Part shown: positions 1 to 9,664 of the stretch, piece by piece
Numbering within the stretch: the stretch's first letter is position 1
Layout of the letters: each line of letters opens with the position of its first letter
Assembly (NCBI GenBank): GCA_026873275.1
Contig: JANTUC010000017.1
Span: 186,001 to 250,000 of the forward strand
DNA length: 64,000 bases
Direction: 5' to 3'
Source of the DNA: Pseudopithomyces maydicus
Taxonomy: Eukaryota > Ascomycota > Dothideomycetes > Pleosporales > Didymosphaeriaceae
The notes under the pieces: model-generated
The model's input: the letters and a program-made list of their open reading frames with translations, nothing else
Databases searched by the model: none
What the model was told of the DNA's origin: nothing
Program-made: the position numbers and the translations under genes

Positions 1-186
1 TCTTCATACTCTAAGCTGAATATCGCAACCTATTCTGCTTCACCCACTAAAGTGTTTCATATTTCTATTGTCGCCCGCTTGGCATCACATTCACCTGTGG
101 CGCGGTTGAAGCCCTTTGGTTTCAACCACTTTTCACTCCACTGATAAATAAACCTGGTCCAAGACCTCCGCTAGTTTTCTGAAAGC

Positions 187-248
187 CTCTCTCTCTCTCT
201 TCACAAATCGCGCGCGCATACACACACACGCACACGCACACATACACA
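187..248. repeat. CT and CA/CG microsatellite in the leader of the first gene
   Basis: A CT-dinucleotide run (about 187-201) is followed by a GC-alternating patch and a CA-rich alternating tract (about 217-248). It ends about 60 bases before the first start codon, so it probably lies in the promoter or 5' untranslated region of the gene at 311. Bases 1-186 show nothing else I can support. Confidence 0.8.
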
Positions 249-310
249 CTCGACCTTGCGACCCTCAACCCCTCTCCTCACCCGAGCCACGACAGATTCC
301 CAAGCTCACA

Positions 311-1411
311 ATGTACCCAAAGCGCAAGCGCACCGACTCTGCAGCGTTGGTCTCCTCGATTGAGCGACCGAGCAAGCGACCCAGGGAAGACGAGTCCACT
401 GCGACCCCTGAGCCAGCAACGCCACCAGTCGATGTCCAAAGCGACACGACAGCCCAGGGCAACCAAAGCGGCACCCAAGAGGCCCAAGACAAACCCAAGA
501 AGCGCAAGCACAACGAGACAGAGCTAGGGGCCGTCTCAGACGAGTCGCCAACGAAGAAGTCGCGCGCACCCAGCCCAGCCATCGAGCCCACCACCCAAGC
601 CAACACCACCGACACCGACACCGCGTCCCAAGACGACGACCAAACCAACACACCACCCCTCCTCTACGCGTTCCCCAAGAAACCCTCCTTCGACGACCTC
701 CCCGCCGAAATCCGCAAGAAAATTTACCGCCTCGCATACAACCCAGCCACGGACCACATCCAAGACTTCACCGGCCTGCTCCTCTCCTGCAAGAAGATCA
801 ACCTCGACCTCTCGCGCGCCGACGGCGAATTCGTCCAGATCGCCGCCCGCCACTACAACGGACGCTTCGCGCGCCGCCTCTCCGCACAGTTCACGCTCTC
901 GGTGCGCTTCGCGCGCCCGACGTGCATCGCTGACCTCCGCCGGCCGACGCTGCTTCTCCCCGGAACATCATGTCTCTCGACCGTCCGACGTGGCCCCGCG
1001 CTATGAACACGCACTTCAAGCGGGCGGCGGAGCAGCTCCAGAAGATGCCGGTCGATGGGGTGAAGCTGGGGTTTCGCGGGACGCTGCAGGCGGTGAGGCA
1101 CTTCAACTTTGACAAGAGGCAGCAGGATCGGATCGGCGGGATTGTGTATTTCAGGCATGTGCTGGCTAAGGGGGTGAAGTGGGAGTGGAGCAAGCTGGCA
1201 AAGAGGTTTGCTGGGTGGAAGGGGGATGCGTATACGGTGTTGGGGGAGATCTATGAGGACGTGGAGCTGAGGTGGGATACCCCGGATCAGTTTAACATGT
1301 TTAATATTTGGGGGTGACGACGAAGAGGGAGTTGGCGGATAATCATGAGATTAGGGGGTGCTGGATGATTTGAGCAAGGATGGGAGGAACTTGATGCAGT
1401 ATTTGGAGTGA
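311..1411 (+). CDS. F-box-like (2EXR-type) nuclear protein, reading frame broken three times
   Basis: The N-terminal ~115 residues are charged and low-complexity with KR-rich patches (KRKR near the start, KKRKHN), which look like nuclear localisation signals. They are followed by FDDLPAEIRKKIYRLAY at about residues 135-150, the usual LPxEIRxxIY core of fungal F-box-like/2EXR proteins. The frame starting at 311 runs to about 1006. Sequence that still looks coding continues in the next frame (to 1317), then in two more short frames ending with a stop at 1409-1411. Each change would be repaired by one extra base in a C or G run: C4 at 958-961, G5 at 1310-1314 and G5 at 1354-1358. An intron from 902 to 1020 could replace the first event, but it would drop sequence that reads as protein. 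The role of the family member is unknown; F-box proteins usually bring substrates to ubiquitin ligases. This is either a pseudogene or an uncorrected assembly. Confidence 0.55.
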
Positions 1412-1900
1412 GGGGGAGGTGCAGCGGCGTGGGATGCTGCATGGGATGCTACTTTGCTGTGGGAGTTTTGCTTTCGGCATTTTGCTTTAACAGTTTTGCT
1501 TTCGGCGTTTTGCTTTAGGCGTTTTGCTTTAGGCGTTTTGCTTTAGGCGTTTGCTTCCACGAGTTTTGCTTCAACGTCTTGCTTTACCCTTTCTGCTTTT
1601 CATGCTTTGGTCTTCTTCTCCTTCATATAGCTGAGTGTCTCACTGATACGTGAGCCCTCTTACTAGGTGCATACTCGTATCACGATGGACGCGTACTTGT
1701 CACCATATCAAACCAACAACTCATCAAACATCCCATAGCACTCTCCCCTCAAAACCAAGCTTTTATCTAATAACCACCTTATCACACATTCACCATCACC
1801 AACACTACCCCCACGTAATCGAAATGTTCCCCACAAACAACCCCCCTCACCACCCCCACCATTCCCCTGGAGACTCTACTTACTCATCCGAGCCCCACGC
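1412..1900. other. Intergenic region with a minisatellite
   Basis: This stretch lies between two convergent genes. It holds the minisatellite at 1464-1600 and then C/A-rich sequence without a convincing gene. Confidence 0.6.
1464..1600. repeat. Degenerate ~14-bp minisatellite (GTTTTGCTTTMGGC units)
   Basis: About nine imperfect head-to-tail copies of a unit containing TTTTGCTTT, separated by CGGC/AGGC-type spacers. The three central copies (about 1507-1550) are nearly identical and the outer copies are diverged. It lies just 3' of the F-box-like gene and does not read as protein. Confidence 0.8.
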
Positions 1901-4636
1901 CTATTCACGTCCCCCCTTAGTACCCACCCCAACCCTCCGCTCCGCCAAATTCCACCCATCCACCTCCACCCAAACACCACCCGCACCAACATCCGCCCAC
2001 CCGACCTCAATCTCAAGCTCCTCCCCAGGCCACAGCGTCACGTAATTATCGCTCCACCTCACAGGCAGCACGTCCCTTTCCCCTGTCTCCCCCACCGGCG
2101 GCTGCTCCAGATACGACGCTTCCTCCTTGTACTGAAGATTCAGCCTTACGAATACGGCGGGGACCTTCGCTTTATTGTGTAGTATGACGGTCGCGGTGAC
2201 GCTGTTCGCTTTCATACTCGTGACTTTCGCGTTTACGGTTAGATTAGCTGGGAGGATGTCGTCGAGGGCGGTGAAGTTCGCGTAGCGGGTGACGGGGGTG
2301 TGGTACCAGGTTGAGTTGTCGAAGTCTAATCTGTCTTGTTCGCGGGGGAGGTGGTATACGTTGCGTGAGAGTATGGTTTTGCCGTGCTTGAGGGACAGTT
2401 TTAGTAAAGCGACGGTTTTTATTTTGTCTGTGTCGTTGATCTTGAAGAGGTGGGTGCTGTTGTTTGGGGAGAGCGTGGTGGTTGTTTGCGTTTTGCTGAG
2501 TACGGTGCCGTCTAGATCGAGTAGCTCCGCTTCTACGGTAAAGGGGCCGAGGGGGGAAAGCGAGCGGTTGATGAGATATACTGAGCGCGTAACGTAGTTG
2601 TAAGCGACGTGCTGCGGTCGCGCGCCAACTTTTGTCCCGAAGTACGAGCCAGCAGGGTGGAGGTAGTAGTCAAAGAGATTCCAGTGTAACGATGGCCACG
2701 CATTGTTCAGCATCCAATATATCATCCCAGTAGCAGGCCGCGCATCAGTCCACCTCGCCGCATACGCTTCGAACTCCGCTCTCGTAGCCTCGTAATCCAT
2801 CATCTGTGCTTTGAGCACGTAGTTTTCAAGCGATGTTGGAGGACCAAAGCGCGCCCATAGTGCATCATTGTAGATTGTGCGCGTGTAGAAGGACGAGACT
2901 TTTGTGCTCATATGATATAGACCTTTGTTCGGGCGTTTCCACAGATCTTCCAGGTCCGATTCAGACAGGAAACGCTTGAGCGAACCCAACTCGGGGGTTC
3001 CTACGCCGGCGCCCAGCTCAGAGCCGAACCCGAAGGCCGCTCCAAGCTGATCTGTGTACCAGTAATTTGGTGGGACCCAGTCGTAGGGACCATCCATTTT
3101 CATTCCACCATTGCCCAAAAGGTCAGGGAAACCTCGTTGGCTGGCCGAAGCAATAATCGGTACTTCCCAGTCCAAAGCCTTGAGTACATCAACGTAGATA
3201 CGCGTCGCACGGTCATCGGGCCAGAAGTCAGAACCAACCAGAAAAGCCAACATCGACGGGTGATGCTGCATTAGCTCTGCTTCGTGTCGCATCGAGACAT
3301 TCGCAATGGCGTAATCAGCATCGTTCCATTTCTCGCCGGATCCTTCGTCGTTATACGACCAGCCCTCCCACTTGTCGCAACATTCCCAGCCGGCCATGAT
3401 CATGATTCCCATCTCATCCGCAATTTCGTACAGGCGAGCGTGCTCTTGCTTGCCCTCTAGACGCACAGTGTTCAGGCCCATGTCTAGTACATATTGGAAC
3501 TGAGCGCGGAGCTTGGTCTCATCGAAGCGGAGGAAGATGTCGGACGTATAACCAGCGCCTAAAACTTGGAACGGCTTTTCATTGACAAAGAACGTGGTGT
3601 CATTAAATTTGTTCAGGGTCGACGTAACAGTGCGAACGCCAAATCGCACCGTAGGCGTGGAGTCCGATAGTACGTTACCCAGTGAAACATTGCAGCTAAC
3701 GTTGTACAACGGCTGCGATCCCCACTGCTTCGGATACCAAACCTTCGGGTTTTTAATCTCGAGGTGTAACGATACTTTCCGCGATGCACCTGCAGTAAGC
3801 TTCACATCCTCCTTCAGACTTCCCTGTTGAACTCCTCGATCATCCGCCACAGAGCAAACGACTTTTCCCGAAGCAGCACCGCTCCCTAGATTCTTGACAT
3901 CCACATGCACATCGACTTCCGCACTCCCGCTGCCATCCCACCGAGAAAGCCGCGTGTTCACCCTCGGCGTGCCAGCGAACGAAAGCAACCCCGTCATTTT
4001 AACCTCCACATCGCGCCATATTCCCGTTCCGTTATCCGGCGGATACGGATTCCAATCGACGAATCCCAGCGCAAAGTCGCGGTTGTAGTCTGTTGGATAC
4101 ACGCGAACAAGCAGAATATTGGTCCCATTCTTTATTTTGCCGGTGATGTCGTACGTCAGGCCTGCGTACGCACCAGCTTGCACGTTCTTATCTGCGACTA
4201 ACGCGCCGTTGAGATAGATGTCTGCTCGCGAGGAGATGCCGTGGGTCCTTAACTGGACGTGGCTACCCTCTTGTACGGAGACTTCTAATTCTGTGCGATA
4301 GAAGGCAGGCGGTTTCAACGCGGTGTCGAAGGTACTCTGGAAAGAATCAAGATGATTCGACAAAAAGATATCGTCTTCGTTGAATTTGCTCCCCAGAAGC
4401 GTCGCCATCAACGTGCCTTTCGACCCGATGGCATACCAGTCGGAGACATCCAACCCAGGCGCCGACAGCTTCGCAGCATCGTTCCCGACATTTGACGACG
4501 ATCCCACGGACCACGAGGGAATCACTGCGCTCTGTCCGACTCTTGAAAGTAGCAAGGTATCCGCATGGACGGCGAGTATCGATGGAAGGAAGAATAATGC
4601 CGACTTCGCCAACGACGACAACGACGACGGTGACAT
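1901..4636 (-). CDS. Secreted exo-beta-D-glucosaminidase (glycoside hydrolase family 2)
   Basis: Single-exon gene of about 911 residues. The enzyme releases D-glucosamine from the non-reducing ends of chitosan oligosaccharides and should act outside the cell. I start at the second Met (4636), because MSPSSLSSLAKSALFFLPS begins a typical signal peptide with a likely cut after VHA; a start 30 bases upstream would put a charged stretch before it. The GH2 jelly-roll sugar-binding domain (about 50-210), an Ig-like domain, the TIM barrel and two further beta domains follow in order. The catalytic signature is the glucosaminidase type: FLVGSDFWPDD places an Asp near residue 470 (acid/base) and FGFGSELGAG a Glu near 540 (nucleophile). 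These match the CsxA spacing (D469/E541) and differ from the Glu-Glu pair of ordinary GH2 enzymes. MIYWMLNNAWPSLHW is also characteristic. The reading frame is intact. The role is probably nutritional or remodelling of deacetylated chitin. Confidence 0.88.
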   Translation of the reverse strand: MSPSSLSSLAKSALFFLPSILAVHADTLLLSRVGQSAVIPSWSVGSSSNVGNDAAKLSAPGLDVSDWYAIGSKGTLMATLLGSKFNEDDIFLSNHLDSFQSTFDTALKPPAFYRTELEVSVQEGSHVQLRTHGISSRADIYLNGALVADKNVQAGAYAGLTYDITGKIKNGTNILLVRVYPTDYNRDFALGFVDWNPYPPDNGTGIWRDVEVKMTGLLSFAGTPRVNTRLSRWDGSGSAEVDVHVDVKNLGSGAASGKVVCSVADDRGVQQGSLKEDVKLTAGASRKVSLHLEIKNPKVWYPKQWGSQPLYNVSCNVSLGNVLSDSTPTVRFGVRTVTSTLNKFNDTTFFVNEKPFQVLGAGYTSDIFLRFDETKLRAQFQYVLDMGLNTVRLEGKQEHARLYEIADEMGIMIMAGWECCDKWEGWSYNDEGSGEKWNDADYAIANVSMRHEAELMQHHPSMLAFLVGSDFWPDDRATRIYVDVLKALDWEVPIIASASQRGFPDLLGNGGMKMDGPYDWVPPNYWYTDQLGAAFGFGSELGAGVGTPELGSLKRFLSESDLEDLWKRPNKGLYHMSTKVSSFYTRTIYNDALWARFGPPTSLENYVLKAQMMDYEATRAEFEAYAARWTDARPATGMIYWMLNNAWPSLHWNLFDYYLHPAGSYFGTKVGARPQHVAYNYVTRSVYLINRSLSPLGPFTVEAELLDLDGTVLSKTQTTTTLSPNNSTHLFKINDTDKIKTVALLKLSLKHGKTILSRNVYHLPREQDRLDFDNSTWYHTPVTRYANFTALDDILPANLTVNAKVTSMKANSVTATVILHNKAKVPAVFVRLNLQYKEEASYLEQPPVGETGERDVLPVRWSDNYVTLWPGEELEIEVGWADVGAGGVWVEVDGWNLAERRVGVGTKGGRE

Positions 4637-5234
4637 TGCGGCAGCCGGTCGCTCCCAGACGACCAAAGGTGCGGAATAATTTTACATTGACTGGTTATTT
4701 TAGAAGCCTGACGTGACGTTGTTTATGGCCGAGCACAGCAAAAGCATGTGCGAGGTAGATGCCGGATGGGGAAGCTGCGCGTCGATCCGTCCGTCTCCGC
4801 AACCCAAGCCTGCAGATGCGGTGTAACCTCGGAAAGCGCACATTTAGACTATTGTCAATTAAGTAAACTGGGTATGTGGATATCCGGATGGAGGAATCTT
4901 TTGGAAAGAAAAGATGTGGATAGAGTCGACTGCTTGTAAATGATCCCAGTGAGCTGATGTCATGGGTACCAACCAGGGTCGAGGAATACTGATACAAACG
5001 CCCAGTTGAATTATATATATGCACACGGAGTATCCAACACTATCGAAAATGGCGTCCCCAAAGATGTCCACACCTCCCATTTCCCCACAGTGCATCAGCA
5101 AAGCCGGGTTTTAACCCCAAGCGCCGCACGCCCAGCACGCGACTAATTAGCATAAACAGCCTCCAAGCCCACCTCAGCCCACCAACCCAGCACCTCCTCC
5201 TCTTACTCAATCCCCCATCCCCCCTCCCTTCCCC
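4637..5234. other. Intergenic region, nothing recognised
   Basis: Promoter side of the glucosaminidase and 3' side of the acyl-CoA dehydrogenase. Short open frames here have no plausible product and I see no RNA gene. Confidence 0.5.
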
Positions 5235-6580
5235 TCACAACTTCCACCCCCTCTTCTTCGCCAACGCCGTCTCCTGCCTCACCGCCAAATCCGCAATAAT
5301 CTCCTCACTCCCCCCACCCACCACCATCATCCTCAGATCCCTACTAATCTGCTCGACGACCGCCCCCGGCCCCCCTGCTGGTACCCGGCCCCGCCGAAGA
5401 TCTGCTGCGCCTCGCGGTTCGCCATCTCCAGCATGCGCCCGCCGTGCACCTTGGCCAGCGCAATCTGCCCCGCGATGTCCGGGTCCTGCCACGCGCGCGG
5501 CGAGCGCTGGATCTGGAAGGCGATCTGCTCGAGCCAGGCCCAGTGGGACTCTGTGTAGCGGGCGAGGGTGGCGAGCTTGTGGGCTATGATCTGGTTTGCG
5601 ATGAGGGGCTTTCCGAAGGTGTGGCGGGTGGAGGCGTATGTGAAGGAGTGGGAGAGGCAGGTGCGGGCCTTGCGGTTGCACGCGACGGACATGATGAAGC
5701 GCTCTTTGTTGAAGTTCTTCATGATGATGGGGAAGCCCTCGTTTTCGGCGCCGATCAGGTTGTCGAGCGGGACGTAGACGTTGTCGAGCTCGACGAAGCT
5801 GGCGCCGCCGGCTTTTGGCCGCTGTTGGGGATGCGCCGGTGGGAGAAGCCTTGCGCGGAGGTGGGGATGACGAGGACGGAGATGCCGCTGGCGCCGGGGC
5901 CGCCGGTGCGTACGGCGGTGGTCATGTGTGTTGCCCAGGGCATTCCGGTGATCCATTTCTTGTAGCCGTTGACGACGTAGTGTGAGCCGTCTTTGCTCTT
6001 GACGGCCGAGGTCTGGATGTTCGCGACATCGGACTGCTCCCCGTCAGTTAGGCTCCAGATGGCAGCTAAAATCCGCACATACACCACCACTTGGCTCAGT
6101 GATGCCCAAACAGAAAGATGTTTCCCACGTGAAGAGCCCCGGTAGCCATTTCTGCTTCTGTTCCTCTGTCCCGTAGTGCACGATCGGGGGCACTCCGATT
6201 ACGCTCCCGCCAGACATAGCTGTCGTCACACCGCCCTCAATCCGACTCGACTCGTCGGTCATGACCATTAGGTGGAATATGTCGAGATCTTTAACTGGAA
6301 TTCCTGCCGGGCCAGGGACATCCTTTGGTCTGTACTGCGCTGGCACATCGGCGAATGGCTCCCCGGAACGCGCATACGCCAACCTTAACTCTTCTGGCAC
6401 ATCGCCTTGCTCCTCCCACTCTAGCATATACGGTATGACATTTTCGTCGTAATAGGCGCGTAGTTTGTCGCGCAATTGTCTATGCGATTCGTTGTAGTAT
6501 GGCGAAGCGAGCGTGAGCCACGAGGGTTCACTCCAGGGCGGTCCCTGAATATTAGACGCCTCTTTCTTTGAGGAAGACAT
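5235..6580 (-). CDS. Acyl-CoA dehydrogenase, two apparent one-base deletions
   Basis: Fungal acyl-CoA dehydrogenase (FAD-dependent alpha,beta-dehydrogenation of acyl-CoA; peroxisomal or mitochondrial). Exon 1 is 6083-6580 and starts MSSSKKEASN; a 49-bp intron (6034-6082, GTATGT...GAGCAG) joins CLGITEPSGG to SDVANIQTSA, rebuilding the family's first signature. The second signature, AQQIFGGAGYQ, and the FAD-site region QISRDLRMMVVGGG near the C-terminus are present. Exon 2 needs two repairs. At about 5812 NSGQK must shift to reach AGGASFVELDNV, and at the C6 run 5380-5385 GGAGYQQGG must shift to reach PGAVVEQISR. Each is one missing base. With both repaired the protein is about 432 residues, usual for the family. 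As written it is a null allele; I favour sequence error, because conservation continues across both breaks. Confidence 0.8.
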
Positions 6581-7712
6581 TTTGAGGCGGAATTTACAAA
6601 GCGCTATCCTAGCTCTCGAACAGTAGCGGGGTCGTTTGTATTTGTAACATGGTTGGGGAGCTAGAGTAGCTAATGCTGGCGAGGAAGGACGGAGCTGGGC
6701 GTTCACAGATGCCTCGGCTTACCCCAGAGCGGGCGGGAGCGAGTCAGTATTGCTCCGCTCGCTACGGTACGACTTTAGGTGTGCCAAACAACAGAAGGCA
6801 TTCATACCAAGAATTTTTTGCCAAATAAAATGCGATTGTAATATCACGCTGATGAGTTGCTGATGTTCAGAATACAAACCGGGGAATAGATAATGTTTGC
6901 ACCTGATGCTGGATAAGAATAACAGCCAGGGATGTAAGCCATTGCTAAATATACCTGTTCAGGGTTCAAATGAGTACTCAAGCCAAGATTTACACCTGAC
7001 GAAACGATGCTCAAGATTGTCAAAGAGAGATTATTGAGTGTAATGATATATATTAAATGGCGATTACGCTAAAATTGAGATTCCGCATTTTCGTTACCTA
7101 CTACAAAAAGCTGGTATCGATGAATGGGACGATAAAAGCATGCAATGCGCTATATGCAGCATATCAACATGCAAAATAATAAAGAAGATCCATATCGGAT
7201 CATGTTTTCTTGATTCCACCCTCCTCAGAGTGTGTTCCAGCCACTCCCCTGCGCAGCGGGACAAGCAAACACCACAACCAGGTCTCGAAGCCGTCTCAGC
7301 TCATCTCAGACCTCCTCCCCAACACACCCACCTGTCTCACAATATCGCGAAACCTAAATATCCATTCCAGAATCAAACCTCAATCTCAAAGGCACATCCA
7401 TGCCGAGATCAAAAGGCCTGTTCCATTCCCTTTCCCTTTCCCTGTTCCACACCCCCACCCCTCAACAACCCCCCCAACACCTCCTTCGCCCCTTTCCTCC
7501 TCCCCCATCCCCAGCCTCCTTCCCCCTCCCAAACCACCCTCCCTTCTCCCAAGCCCCCCAAACACACCCCAAACATGCTCCCCTCCCATCTTACCAACAA
7601 CCGTATTTGCCTTCCCCTTCCCTTTCACCCCCTCCCCTCCCCCTCCCCCTCAACACCCCCGGAACCAACAACCCCTTAATCAAACCCCTCACCCCCAGCA
7701 CACTCTCCCCCC
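6581..7712. other. Intergenic region: AT-rich block, then pyrimidine-rich block
   Basis: Bases about 6780-7200 are clearly AT-richer than the neighbours, with no open frame of interest. Bases about 7400-7712 are a C/T-rich strand asymmetry that creates long but meaningless proline/serine frames. No gene is supported. Confidence 0.55.
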
Positions 7713-9072
7713 TCAACCTATCCACCTCCCCCAAACTCTCCCCATACGTCCACTCCACCCCCTCCACACCTCCTTCACCGCATCCGGGCCCCGCTGCGCT
7801 CTACTCGTGTACAGCGGGCGCGCCGTCTCGTGCTGCGCGCGGACGTGCGGGTGGATAGCTTGGATGGTGCAGAGGAGGGGGCGGGGAGGGTTGGCGAAGA
7901 GGTGGGGAGGGGGAGGGAGGATATAGGGGCGTGGCGGGGGCGGTGGGTTGGGAAGGGGGGAGGGTGAGGCGGAGGGTGGATTGGAGGGTGTGGAGGGGGG
8001 CGGTGGGGGAGGGGAGGGGGACGGGGGGATGGATTGGAGAGTTGGTGGGGGGGTTGATTCGGTGGGGATGGTGGGGGTGTGGAGATCTGTGATGATGGGG
8101 GGAGGAGGGGGGATTTCCTGTTAGAGTAGCGGGGGGAGGGGTGTAGAAGGGGCGGCGGAGGGGGAGTGTGTTTTTGGGGTTTTGGGCGAAGATGGAGGTG
8201 GTAGGGAGGGTGGTTGCGAGGGAGGGGCTTGCTACGATTTGTTTTACGAAGCTCATGATGACTTTGGGGGAGGGCGTTGGGTGAGGGCGAAGGAGGCGAG
8301 GGTGGAGGCCGCGAGGGAGGTGGCGGCTTGGGAGGCGACGAGGGTGTCGTGCTGGGCTGCGGTGATGCAGCAGAAGGAGGCTTCGGAATCGGAGTCTGAA
8401 ACTGAGTCTGAGCACGTGGGTGACGTGGTCTCGTCTGCTGCTTCTTTGGCGGGTGACGCATGGTGAGACATGGTCTCTGCTGCTCCCTCTTTGGGCGTCG
8501 AGACGTAGGAAGGCAGCGAGTAGAACTCCATATCAGTGCCCGACTGAACAGGACTCTCATATAACGGCGCCGAGTAGAAGCTCTCCCCAGAATCTCCACT
8601 CTCTGTCCGAAGTCCACGCGACCCATCCAGGTCCCCACTCCGATCACCAAAAGCCCCAGCCTCTGAGCAGCCAAGAGTCTCCGCATTTCCCTCCCCCATC
8701 CCCTCAACCCCCGCCCCCCAATACATACACTCCTGCCATCTATCCCCCAGAAACACCTCCAACGCCTCTCTGTCATACACAATGTCCCCGTCCGCCATAT
8801 AGAACACCACGCTCGCCCTCCCCGCCTCGCCCCCAGTCAGCGTCTTCCCATTAAAGTAGACACTCCTTTCCCGATCCATGTTCTGGACTGCCCAGTTCTC
8901 GTCAAAGTACAGCACGTCCTCGAAGGAAACGTGCGGAACGACGTTCTCGATCCATGTTTGGATGGAGCGGGTGAGGGCGGGGGAGGATGGAGAGGGGGAA
9001 GGGTGGTGGAGAGGGGGCGAGAGGCGCGGCCTCGATAGCGGGGGTGGGTTTGGGGGTTAGAGCGTAGACCAT
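7713..9072 (-). CDS. Unknown fungal protein, frame disrupted in G/C runs
   Basis: I do not recognise the family. Coding character is clear in the middle, where about 220 codons (8253-8915) contain ordered sequence such as DVLYFDENWAVQNMDRERSVYFNGK and VVFYMADGDIVYDREALEVFL, followed by a Ser/Asp/Glu-rich linker. The best start is the ATG at 9072 (MVYALTPKPTPAIEAAP). It connects to the ordered part only if a base is missing in the C runs around 8970-9010. At the other end the frame stops after QRPPPKSS, but one more base in the G5 run 8266-8270 would continue into KVIMSFVKQIVASP. A last plausible segment (HPHVRAQHETARPLYTSR...) ends at the stop at 7713. The 7860-8160 part is extremely G-rich and the exact frame there cannot be trusted. 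Confidence 0.45.
7860..8160 (+). other. Dense G-tract region with quadruplex potential
   Basis: About 300 bases on the + strand with many G runs of three to six separated by one to ten bases. This arrangement can form G-quadruplexes. It overlaps the 3' part of the unknown gene, which is C-rich on its coding strand. Confidence 0.6.
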
Positions 9073-9664
9073 TGTGAGTGAATGTTTTTTGTTTTTTCTC
9101 TATTGTTTCCGTTTTGGGGAAATCGTACTTGTGCTTGTACTTGTGAGAGTTGTGTGGAAGACGTATGTAGTATGCGGCGCTGCTGTCGCGGGGAAAGAGG
9201 CGGTCGACGGGCTTTTGAGGGAACAGGCGTGCATTGTGTAGGGGCGGCTGTGCGTGGTTGTGATGGGAAACACATCATGTGATTGGTGGGTTGGGAGTCA
9301 CAATGCGCTCACAATGGGGGGAACGTTATTGCACATGCCCACCGTCACTGAGCAGTTTTGTGGCGAAGCTGATGGGAAATTCGAAACCCGAATCCGTCTG
9401 CATTGGGCAGTGCCGGGGGTAAGTCACAGCAACCGGCAGGTACGATCGTAATGTCATCGTTTGTTATATATTCGAACTTGGACCGGAGCGCTACGGGCTG
9501 ATTAAAAAGTCCAAAACGCCTGCGGCATAACCAGCCTCATGCAAAGAGGTATCTTCCTTCCACGTTACTCGCACATAAGCCATCAATATTGCCTCATAAA
9601 CAGGTCGAGGTGTCCCGTCATCCAACGCCATAATTTTGAACGTACATTCCAGCCAGACCAGCGC
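9073..9664. other. Intergenic region, nothing recognised
   Basis: Contains the promoter of the unknown minus-strand gene and the 3' flank of MCM5. No gene or RNA supported. Confidence 0.5.

Noticed and set aside
902..1020. Intron in the F-box-like gene
   Set aside because: GT-AG and phase fit, but it would remove sequence that reads as protein in the next frame. A missing C at 958-961 explains it better and matches the other breaks.
1650..2045. 131-codon frame overlapping the glucosaminidase 3' end
   Set aside because: Pro/His/Thr low complexity and antisense to a firm gene.
7140..7926. Long overlapping plus-strand open frames rich in Pro/Ser/His
   Set aside because: They exist in several frames at once and follow the C/T strand bias; no domain or start context.
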